From Deferribacteraceae bacterium (GTDB lineage Bacteria; Chrysiogenota; Deferribacteres; Deferribacterales; JAISNW01): DNA of 5,722 bases. Each line of letters starts with the position of its first letter. Position 1 is the first letter of the stretch. The position numbers were made by a program, and so were the translations under genes. Positions 1 to 4,823 of the stretch are shown here, piece after piece. Location of the stretch: the NCBI GenBank assembly GCA_031285415.1, contig JAITWF010000061.1, forward strand, positions 1 to 5,722, written 5' to 3'. The notes below the pieces were generated by a model. It searched no databases, was not told where the DNA came from, and saw only the letters and a program-made list of their open reading frames with translations.

Positions 1-723
1 GTAGCTGGCACTGTGGTGGTGGTAAACCGCTCCGCATATATCACAGGTGGAGTGGCGCATGCGAGTTACGGCGGTATCGGCGTGGCGCTGTGGGCAGGAT
101 TTCCACCGATCTACGGAGCTATGGGGATAGCGGCTCTTATGGGGGTGCTACTCGGCGTCGTCAGGCAGAGGGATGAGAGGCGTGCAGACGCCCTCGTGAG
201 TGCACTGTGGGCAGCTGGCATGGCGGCAGGGATCTTGCTTGCGGATATCACTCCAGGCTATACGGCGGACTTTTTATCGTATCTATTCGGCAATATTCTA
301 CTGGTATCGACGCAAGATCTTATATTTCTTGGGGTTATGGCGGCGTTATCGGTGGGGCTGATGATAAAGTTCTATAGGGTGCTACTCGCCTGTACGTCGG
401 ATGGAGATTACGCCGCAACGCTTGGGATCCCTGTAGCGACTGTTAATATATTAATGCTGGTATTCTTGTGTATATCGGTGGTGCTACTGATGAAGGTAGC
501 TGGGCTAATACTAGTGATGGCACTTCTATCGATCCCTGCCTCTATAGCGGAGAGCCACACGAAGAAGATGTCAGGGATGATAAAGCTATCGTTTATTATA
601 GCGGCTCTATCGATCTTTGGGGGGTTAGGCGTGGCGGTATGGCTAAACCTGACACCTGGAGCGGTGATAGTAGCTATTCTATCGATCGCCTATGCAGCGA
701 ATATTTGTATAAAAAGAGTGTAG
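1..723 (+). CDS. Metal ABC transporter permease, ABC-3 (ZnuB/TroC-like) family, 5'-truncated
   Basis: This is the inner-membrane channel subunit of a divalent-metal ABC importer (zinc, manganese or iron class), which works with an ATPase and a periplasmic binding protein lying outside the window. The frame is open from base 1, so the true start is upstream. The GTG at 13 is internal, because a family member would have a further N-terminal helix before it. The 240 visible residues form about seven hydrophobic segments. Recognisable ABC-3 landmarks are the early SAYITGGVAHASYGGIG segment, equivalent to the family's 'FFGDALSHAALPG', then GDYAATLGIPV, equivalent to 'FARALGLPV', and KVAGLILVMALLSIPASIA, equivalent to 'VVGVLLVSALLVIPAATA'. 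It ends with a final helix after LNLTPGAVIV. The usual His of the D-A-L-S-H stretch is kept as AHAS, but the preceding acidic residue is Gly or Val here. Metal specificity cannot be read from the permease. Confidence 0.88.
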   Translation, partial: VAGTVVVVNRSAYITGGVAHASYGGIGVALWAGFPPIYGAMGIAALMGVLLGVVRQRDERRADALVSALWAAGMAAGILLADITPGYTADFLSYLFGNILLVSTQDLIFLGVMAALSVGLMIKFYRVLLACTSDGDYAATLGIPVATVNILMLVFLCISVVLLMKVAGLILVMALLSIPASIAESHTKKMSGMIKLSFIIAALSIFGGLGVAVWLNLTPGAVIVAILSIAYAANICIKRV

Positions 724-778
724 GGGTATATCCCCTCCCCCTTTGGGGGAGGGTGGCACACAGTGTCGGGAGAGGGGT
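724..778. repeat. G/C-rich intergenic palindromic element (REP-like), possible bidirectional terminator
   Basis: This segment occupies nearly the whole gap between two convergent stop codons. It contains a perfect 9-bp hairpin, CCCTCCCCC (733-741), loop TTT, GGGGGAGGG (745-753). A smaller hairpin GGCAC-ACA-GTGTC (755-767, one G:U pair) follows. The segment GGGAGAGGGG (768-777) is nearly the reverse complement of the opening CCCCTCCCCC (732-741) with one mismatch, so an alternative outer pairing is possible. This bipartite C-run / G-run / small-hairpin / GGGAGAGGGG layout resembles interspersed repeats that I recall from many proteobacterial genomes. There is no U-tract on the + strand other than GTTT, so intrinsic termination is not certain. 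Only one copy is in the window, so the repeat status is inferred from its form. Confidence 0.6.
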
Positions 779-1570
779 TTAGAGGGCATAACCAATAGTT
801 AAAAGTAGTGCTTGCCCACCCATATCGATATTGCCGTAGCCAGAGACCGTTTGCGAGTTGTGGAGATATTTACCCACAACACCTATGAATAGGTTTGTGG
901 TAGGGTATACTCGAAAGCCGATTGCGCCTGAATAGCCGATAGTTTTGCCGTTGGTGCTCTTTGTCTCTGTCTGACCATCGTACTCGTAATCATACTCTAG
1001 CGCATTTATATTATAAGACAAACCGACGGTTATATACGGCTCGAAGTATTTGCCGATAGGATATCTTACGGTACCAAGTATTGTAGGGGAGATAGTGGAG
1101 TAGTTCAGCTGTATATCGTCGCCGTTGTTGACTATATCACGAAGGTGGTGCGATAGTGCGCCGTGATAGAACAGTCCGCCGCCGAAGCCGAAATATTTAT
1201 TTACATGGTTGAGGAGCGTCAGCCCCACCATACCGCTCACAGGCATATCAAAATCGTATCCGTAGTCGAAGTTTTCAGTGTATAGATAGCCAAGCTCTGC
1301 GGTGAGCAGTAGCTTATGATCTATAACTCGTGCCGGTGTAACGACTATATCTACAAACTCATTATCGGTGTTATCTACGTTATATATCTCGTCGGCAGAG
1401 GCTTTTGTTGTGCTTATTTCAGAGGGGGTACCTTTTTGAATGGAGCTGGCAGGCGCTTCACCCTCTTTGTAGCCTCGATGGGAGTAGTCTATATTGGTAT
1501 CTATCGGCATCTGCTGGGCATAAACTCCAGCTGCGCAAAGCAAAAAAGCAAGGATAAAAAATATTCTCAT
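779..1570 (-). CDS. Outer-membrane 8-stranded beta-barrel protein (OmpA/OmpX-like fold), function unknown
   Basis: This is a predicted outer-membrane protein of 263 aa. I placed the start at the ATG complementary to 1568-1570, because it is preceded at 7 nt by AAGGGG and opens directly into a Sec signal peptide (about residues 1-18, hydrophobic core FFILAFLLCAAG, cleavage after VYA). An upstream in-frame start would add 34 residues ahead of the signal. Residues 19-85 form a polar, acidic linker. From about residue 86 I count eight alternating amphipathic segments: LLLTAELGYLY, PVSGMVGLTLL, YFGFGGGLFYHG, STISPTILGTVRYP, YFEPYITVGLSYNI, GKTIGYSGAIGFRVYP, NLFIGVVGKYLH and QALLLTIGYAL. These are separated by charged loops and turns. 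The last residue is Leu rather than the preferred Phe. Small barrels of this type serve in adhesion, envelope stability or unknown roles, and I cannot assign one. The product runs convergently into the metal permease. Confidence 0.8.
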   Translation of the reverse strand: MRIFFILAFLLCAAGVYAQQMPIDTNIDYSHRGYKEGEAPASSIQKGTPSEISTTKASADEIYNVDNTDNEFVDIVVTPARVIDHKLLLTAELGYLYTENFDYGYDFDMPVSGMVGLTLLNHVNKYFGFGGGLFYHGALSHHLRDIVNNGDDIQLNYSTISPTILGTVRYPIGKYFEPYITVGLSYNINALEYDYEYDGQTETKSTNGKTIGYSGAIGFRVYPTTNLFIGVVGKYLHNSQTVSGYGNIDMGGQALLLTIGYAL

Positions 1571-1577
1571 CGGTATG

Positions 1578-1583
1578 CCCCTT
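1578..1583 (-). promoter_or_regulatory. Ribosome binding site of the barrel gene
   Basis: AAGGGG read on the minus strand, 7 nt before the ATG at 1570. It decides the start in favour of the signal-peptide methionine over the upstream in-frame start at 1672. Confidence 0.75.
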
Positions 1584-1592
1584 AGTCCCTTG

Positions 1593-1621
1593 ATTATATC
1601 GGTACAATCACGTAGTTTAGA
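1593..1621 (-). promoter_or_regulatory. Probable sigma-70 promoter of the barrel gene
   Basis: A perfect TATAAT is read on the minus strand (complement of 1593-1598). The hexamer 17 bp upstream (complement of 1616-1621) reads TCTAAA and matches TTGACA at only three of six positions. The transcript would start near 1586, giving a leader of about 16 nt that just accommodates the AAGGGG ribosome site. The good -10, good position and weak -35 suggest either a weak promoter or one helped by an activator. Confidence 0.45.
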
Positions 1622-1632
1622 TAACATTCCTG

Positions 1633-1663
1633 AATTGTCAACAATTAAATAGATAATTAAATA
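1633..1663. repeat. Inverted repeat plus 12-bp-phased direct repeat in the divergent control region
   Basis: AATTGT (1633-1638) and ACAATT (1641-1646) form a perfect 6-bp inverted repeat around CA. The 9-mer AATTAAATA occurs at 1643-1651 and again at 1655-1663, 12 bp apart. Both lie between the barrel-gene promoter and the sigma-54 promoter, so they are candidate binding sites for a regulator of either gene. No specific factor is recognised. Confidence 0.35.
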
Positions 1664-1696
1664 TAGATTCACTATTGAATTTACTAAATGTCATCA

Positions 1697-1712
1697 TGGC
1701 ATATTTCTTGCT
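1697..1712 (+). promoter_or_regulatory. Sigma-54 (RpoN) -24/-12 promoter
   Basis: TGGCATATTTCTTGCT fits the RpoN consensus TGGCAYR-N4-TTGCW at every defined position. The invariant GG (1698-1699) and GC (1710-1711) are exactly 10 bp apart. Initiation is expected near 1723, giving a leader of about 35 nt with a strong AGGAGG ribosome site. Sigma-54 promoters need an AAA+ enhancer-binding activator bound upstream, and the AT-rich 1625-1695 stretch with its repeats is a candidate site. In many bacteria such promoters serve flagellar, nitrogen or envelope-stress genes. Confidence 0.82.
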
Positions 1713-1746
1713 TGTTATATCACTGTTAGGAAATTTTTGCCTATGC

Positions 1747-1752
1747 AGGAGG
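1747..1752 (+). promoter_or_regulatory. Strong ribosome binding site deciding the start at 1758
   Basis: A perfect AGGAGG lies 5 nt before the ATG at 1758. It excludes the TTG at 1737 and the ATG at 1743 as starts, because the site lies inside those extended frames. Confidence 0.85.
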
Positions 1753-1757
1753 TAAGC

Positions 1758-2519
1758 ATGGTAATCAATCCCACATTGAGCATAACGTATAGCGGCATTT
1801 ACAAAGCTCAACAGAGGGCAACTGCTCCTGTTTCTGCATCATCCAAAGTTGATAGAGTTGAAATATCGGCAGAGGCTCAACGAGCTATAAAGATCGATAA
1901 GTTTCTTAGCGATAAACCGTTCACTAAAGTCCAATATACTCGACTGCTAGAGCAATCCCCAGAGAAGGCTGATCTCTTTATAACTGCTAATATGGAGTAT
2001 GATGGGGTATATAGCGGCTGGCGTGATGAGAAGTTAGCAGGGAAGAGCTATGAAGAGGTTCTAGCACATGTTAATAAACTGCTAGAGGAGGATCGACAGG
2101 CAGTTACTAATTTTATGGACAATAAGGCACCTCTCTCAGTAGTCGCACGGCTATCATCATTTAATTATATATTCCAACAAGATGATAGGTATGGCGTTAC
2201 TCATCGAGGGGTTCGTCCTATTGGAAATGGTCGTGGAAACGAGTATCTACCGCTAGATTCAGATAAATGGCTTAGTGAGGATGAGTTTCAAAAGGCATAC
2301 CCACCCGAATATGGCGAGTTTTCTGGATATGCAGAGGCAACAGTTTGTAAACCGGTCGGTCAGGGTGAAACGGGGGCATACAATTACAAACTTTTCAAAC
2401 TTGAGATTGTTACGCCAGAGACAGAAAGATGGTACACTATGGATATGACGCCTGCAACAGATGAGGAGAGAATAAGGATAGCTGATTCATTTAGGTTCAA
2501 TTCCGACCTTAAGTTTTAG
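1758..2519 (+). CDS. Conserved-looking hypothetical protein with FlgM-like N-terminal segment, sigma-54 controlled
   Basis: I do not recognise this 253-aa protein. It has no signal peptide or membrane helix. Residues 1-30 are Ser/Thr/Ala-rich and look disordered. Residues 30-42 (KVDRVEISAEAQR) match the 'D-x-V-x-I-S-x-x-A' segment found at the N-terminus of the flagellar anti-sigma factor FlgM and some other flagellum-linked proteins. The rest does not look like FlgM, which is only about 100 aa. Residues 44-118 look mainly helical, with charged helices around SYEEVLAHVNKLLEEDRQAV. Residues 125-250 look mixed or beta, with several aromatic residues and one Cys (197), ending ATDEERIRIADSFRF. 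The gene is transcribed from a sigma-54 promoter and ends 2 nt before a hairpin, so it is probably monocistronic. A motility or cell-surface role is an inference from the promoter type and the N-terminal segment only. Confidence 0.82.
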   Translation: MVINPTLSITYSGIYKAQQRATAPVSASSKVDRVEISAEAQRAIKIDKFLSDKPFTKVQYTRLLEQSPEKADLFITANMEYDGVYSGWRDEKLAGKSYEEVLAHVNKLLEEDRQAVTNFMDNKAPLSVVARLSSFNYIFQQDDRYGVTHRGVRPIGNGRGNEYLPLDSDKWLSEDEFQKAYPPEYGEFSGYAEATVCKPVGQGETGAYNYKLFKLEIVTPETERWYTMDMTPATDEERIRIADSFRFNSDLKF

Positions 2520-2521
2520 GT

Positions 2522-2543
2522 CTCTGCCCCTTTAGGGGCAGAG
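2522..2543. terminator. Hairpin between convergent genes, likely bidirectional terminator
   Basis: CTCTGCCCC (2522-2530), loop TTTA, GGGGCAGAG (2535-2543) make a perfect 9-bp stem. It sits 2 nt after the + strand stop codon and 10 nt from the minus-strand stop codon. No clear U-tract follows on either strand, so it may act as a transcript 3'-end stabiliser or with Rho rather than as a classic intrinsic terminator. Confidence 0.6.
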
Positions 2544-2553
2544 CGTTGTACTA

Positions 2554-3384
2554 CTACTGCCAGTAATTTGTCCAATATGATGGGGTGTATGTGCCGCTAT
2601 AAAACAGAGTTCTTACTGAATTTGTTGTTCCTAATCCACTGTAAGTATTATTACTTTTAAACATTACATCCTTGTACATGTCTGTAACGAAATACGATAG
2701 CCAGTAGTATCGATATATGCGTTTCTGTTGTGTGCCGTCAGTTATTTCATAACAGCCAACTATCTCGGCTACATATAGTGGCATACGAAAGATTGTACTG
2801 CCGTCATCTCTAGTGGTACCTAGTATATCTAAGGTGATATTTGTTGGATTATGGCTGTGAAATTGTAGCAATTCAAAAAATTGAGGAGTTGAATTGTCTG
2901 GAGCTGCAGAAGTTGGCACGTATAGCGTATTGCTGCCAACGCCGTTAACTGTTTTCCATAGATAATTTTTTAGTATTGAGTCTGTCTCGACATGATCCTG
3001 ATACTTCGGAGTCGAATACATCAAAACACCTTCATCTAGACCATATCCTCGTGCTTCGTTGCTACAATAAGTAGTTGATACAGGGCGAGCGATTATTGCT
3101 GAAAGGGGCGCACCTCCACTCTTGCCATCAGAGCTTGCTTGATCACCTGCAGCAGGGTTTGGTGTGTAGGCTCTTGTTGCCACTAACTTAATCTCTCCAC
3201 CAATGCCAAATTCTGCTATCTGACCATCTGGTGTTTGAAAGATGAGACCTCGTAGGTTTTGATTGGACGCACTGCTCAAATTTGGCAAGCCATTGTCGGC
3301 TTGAGTGAACGTTGTTTCTGCAAATGCTACTGTAGCTGTTAAGGCTAAGATACTCATACAAACAAGGATAAAAAACTTCTTCAT
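2554..3384 (-). CDS. Exported hypothetical protein, 276 aa
   Basis: The family is not recognised. The start is the ATG complementary to 3382-3384: GGAG precedes it by 7 nt, and it begins MKKFFILV with a typical Sec signal peptide (about residues 1-22, cleavage after AFA). The longer in-frame start at 3435 would place 17 extra residues before the signal. The Cys in the signal core (residue 9) is too early for a lipobox, so a soluble periplasmic or secreted protein is likely. After the signal come a polar Asn/Ser/Gly-rich stretch (24-100), then a mixed region with two cysteines (107 and 211) that could form a disulfide. The C-terminal third is rich in Tyr and Trp (RYYWLSYF, YTPSYWTNYW). There are no transmembrane helices in the mature part and no known catalytic motif. 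By eye the gene is more AT-rich than the cob genes beside it, which may indicate different ancestry. Confidence 0.75.
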   Translation of the reverse strand: MKKFFILVCMSILALTATVAFAETTFTQADNGLPNLSSASNQNLRGLIFQTPDGQIAEFGIGGEIKLVATRAYTPNPAAGDQASSDGKSGGAPLSAIIARPVSTTYCSNEARGYGLDEGVLMYSTPKYQDHVETDSILKNYLWKTVNGVGSNTLYVPTSAAPDNSTPQFFELLQFHSHNPTNITLDILGTTRDDGSTIFRMPLYVAEIVGCYEITDGTQQKRIYRYYWLSYFVTDMYKDVMFKSNNTYSGLGTTNSVRTLFYSGTYTPSYWTNYWQ

Positions 3385-3391
3385 TGTGAAT

Positions 3392-3395
3392 CTCC
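3392..3395 (-). promoter_or_regulatory. Ribosome binding site of the exported-protein gene
   Basis: GGAG (within TTTGGAG on the minus strand), 7 nt before the ATG at 3384. It selects the signal-peptide start over the longer frame. Confidence 0.7.
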
Positions 3396-3415
3396 AAATA
3401 AAAACATGAAACAAC

Positions 3416-3459
3416 ATGATATAAAAAAATATCATCTAAGTTGGTGATCATTCAACTTA
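3416..3459. repeat. Two adjacent perfect 7-bp inverted repeats, candidate operators
   Basis: ATGATAT (3416-3422) and ATATCAT (3429-3435) are separated by six A residues. TAAGTTG (3437-3443) and CAACTTA (3453-3459) are separated by 9 nt. They sit 32-75 bp upstream of the exported-protein gene and overlap its candidate promoter. The rest of the 203-bp gap (3385-3587) holds a run of A residues (about 3499-3508) and the palindrome GCTATAGC (3468-3475). I see no RNA gene and no B12-box-like riboswitch element in it. Confidence 0.4.
3426..3455 (-). promoter_or_regulatory. Candidate sigma-70 promoter of the exported-protein gene
   Basis: On the minus strand, TTGAAT (complement of 3450-3455, four of six) is followed after 18 bp by TATTTT (complement of 3426-3431, four of six). 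The site is about 45 bp upstream of the ATG. Each element falls in a different inverted repeat, which would suit repression by a bound regulator. The match is modest in AT-rich DNA. Confidence 0.3.
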
Positions 3460-3587
3460 ATTACCTTGCTATAGCATTTTGTACCATAGCACGTTCACAA
3501 AAAAAAAAGTCAACTACTTGTTTTTGTCATTAAAATCATGCTACAACGTAATTGACTTCGTGCTTATATTATACTACCCTCACACCC

Positions 3588-4823
3588 ATGTACGGATTCA
3601 TGCTCTCTGCGCTCTCGTCAAACTCTGGCAAAACGGTATTAAGCTCTGGTATCGTAAGAGCCTTGTCAGAGCGTGCGCCCATAGTACCCTTTAAATGTGG
3701 ACCCGATTACGTTGATCCGCTCCTTCTATCCCACGCTGCAAGAACTCCTGCATACAATCTGGATTCTGTCCTCTCAGGCGATGATGGGTTAAGGGAGATT
3801 TTTTCTCGTAGTGGCGATAGGGCGATCGTCGAGGGGGTAATGGGATTTTTCGATGGATTAGATCCTGTCACCTTTGAGGGGAGTAGCTACCATATAGCGA
3901 AGATCTTGCAGCTTCCTGTGGTGCTGATACTGAATGCACAGGGGATGGCGGCAACTGTTGCGGCGCAGGTGTTGGGCGTGCAATCAGTCGCAAAGGATGT
4001 GAAGATCGCAGGGGTTATCCTTAATAGGGTGAGTAGTGTGCGCCATGAGGAGATCTTAAAGAGCGCAGTAAAGGCTCATACAGATATTGATATATTGGGA
4101 GCAGTGCCAACGCTAGATGATCTAGCGGTACCATCTCGTAAGACAGGCTTAATTACCCCCGACGAGGCGTTCTTTGAGTACGCAGGTGGTGTAGTTAAAA
4201 GGTATGTGGATATTGATAGATTATCCGCCCTCTCTATTGATAATTTTTGGATTGCGGATCAAGTCCGCAATGACGTGGATAGTCCGGTGGTTTATATAGC
4301 GTACGATGAGGCGTTCTGCTTCTACTATCAATCAACGTTCGACCTATTAGAGGCGAACGGCTATACGATAAAGCGGTTCTCTCCACTGCGCAATGAGACC
4401 GTTGAGGGGGCAGATCTTATCTATCTAGGCGGCGGATACCCAGAGCTACACCTAGATAGGTTATCGAAGGCAACGCAGACAAAGGAGTCGATCTTGGCGC
4501 ACTATAGAGCAGGAAGAAAGGTCTTTGGCGAGGGGGGCGGTTTCCTATATATGACACGCTCTATCGACAGCTATCCAACGCTTGGGATCTTTGAGGCTGA
4601 TAGTGTCAGTAGTAGCCGCCGCAGACTCGGATATGTGCAGACGACTCTTGGAAAGGGGCATATCTATAGCTATGCGGAGCTTATAAATGTGAATGAGAGC
4701 TATTTTGGAGAGGCCACTCGATTGAGTAGCGGTGAAGTTTATAAGGATGGATTTATGAAGAACGCTGCCTACGGTGGGTTCTCTTCATTTATGTTTAATA
4801 GGTGTATCGATGAAATATGGTAG
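3588..4823 (+). CDS. cobB: Cobyrinate/hydrogenobyrinate a,c-diamide synthase, with degenerate glutaminase domain
   Basis: CobB/CbiA enzymes use ATP to amidate the a and c carboxylates of the corrin ring in the cytoplasm, with ammonia normally released from glutamine. The start at ATG 3588 puts four residues before the first strand (MYGFMLSALS). No clear Shine-Dalgarno precedes it, and ATG 3600 is an alternative. The N-terminal domain (about 1-200) looks intact: P-loop SSNSGKT (10-16), KCGPDYVDP (36-44), NLDSVLSG (57-64), VEGVMGFFDG (81-90), AGVILNRV (141-148) and VPSRKTGL (181-188). The glutaminase-type domain begins at VVYIAYDEAFCFYY (234-247) and keeps FSPLRNE and YLGGGYPELH (279-288). However, the nucleophile motif reads GEGGG (314-318), with Gly316 where family members have Cys. 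The usual C-terminal HLHF reads SSFMF (399-403), and the GHEFHYS region is shortened to GHIYSYAEL. The protein is 411 aa, shorter than the usual roughly 450. An interspersed palindrome encodes residues 221-229 in the interdomain linker. The stop overlaps cobA by 14 nt. Confidence 0.9.
   Translation: MYGFMLSALSSNSGKTVLSSGIVRALSERAPIVPFKCGPDYVDPLLLSHAARTPAYNLDSVLSGDDGLREIFSRSGDRAIVEGVMGFFDGLDPVTFEGSSYHIAKILQLPVVLILNAQGMAATVAAQVLGVQSVAKDVKIAGVILNRVSSVRHEEILKSAVKAHTDIDILGAVPTLDDLAVPSRKTGLITPDEAFFEYAGGVVKRYVDIDRLSALSIDNFWIADQVRNDVDSPVVYIAYDEAFCFYYQSTFDLLEANGYTIKRFSPLRNETVEGADLIYLGGGYPELHLDRLSKATQTKESILAHYRAGRKVFGEGGGFLYMTRSIDSYPTLGIFEADSVSSSRRRLGYVQTTLGKGHIYSYAELINVNESYFGEATRLSSGEVYKDGFMKNAAYGGFSSFMFNRCIDEIW
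4248..4275. repeat. Interspersed palindromic element inserted in frame within cobB
   Basis: ATTGCGGA (4251-4258) and TCCGCAAT (4264-4271) form a perfect 8-bp inverted repeat with loop TCAAG, flanked by TGG and GACG. This is the GGATTGC...GCAATGACG template of small palindromic repeats that are scattered through many proteobacterial genomes and include protein-coding insertions (compare Rickettsia palindromic elements). The + strand reads WIADQVRND (residues 221-229) in the cobB frame. It lies in the variable linker just before the glutaminase-type domain, where extra residues should be tolerated. No second copy is in this window. Confidence 0.7.
4800..4804 (+). promoter_or_regulatory. Ribosome binding site of cobA inside the end of cobB
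   Basis: AGGTG lies 5 nt before the ATG at 4810. It selects this start over the GTG at 4774 and places initiation within the last codons of cobB, as expected for translational coupling. Confidence 0.6.

Noticed and set aside
468..782. + strand open frame overlapping the permease
   Set aside because: It is out of frame with the clear ABC-3 protein, has no domain-like sequence or ribosome site, and runs into the palindromic element.
1310..1365. TonB-box-like DIVVTPARV in the barrel protein (residues 74-82)
   Set aside because: It resembles the start of TonB-dependent receptors, but there is no plug domain and the barrel is far too small (eight strands), so the likeness is probably chance.
1316..1585. 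+ strand open frame antisense to the barrel gene
   Set aside because: It is a shadow of the secreted barrel protein, with no plausible ribosome site or recognisable motif.
3188..3451. Minus-strand open frame overlapping the exported-protein gene
   Set aside because: It overlaps the signal peptide and mature start of the better-supported gene in another frame and lacks its own ribosome site.
3470..3491. Sigma-54-like TGGTAC...TGCT on the minus strand
   Set aside because: The GG to GC distance is 8 bp instead of the required 10.
3552..3575. Sigma-70 promoter TTGACT / TATACT for cobB
   Set aside because: The boxes are only 12 bp apart, too short for normal recognition. I kept only the TATACT as a possibility in the finding on the cobB start.
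3385..3587. Cobalamin riboswitch ahead of cobB
   Set aside because: The gap is AT-rich, with no B12-box-like GCCACTG element and no set of paired helices. The space left after the divergent promoter is also too small.
3479..3694. Small + strand open frame ahead of cobB
   Set aside because: Its second half reads the conserved P-loop region of cobB in the wrong frame. No ribosome site supports it.
4251..4271. Palindrome in cobB as a transcription terminator
   Set aside because: It lies mid-gene with no U-tract and is read through in an intact frame. It fits an interspersed coding palindrome better.
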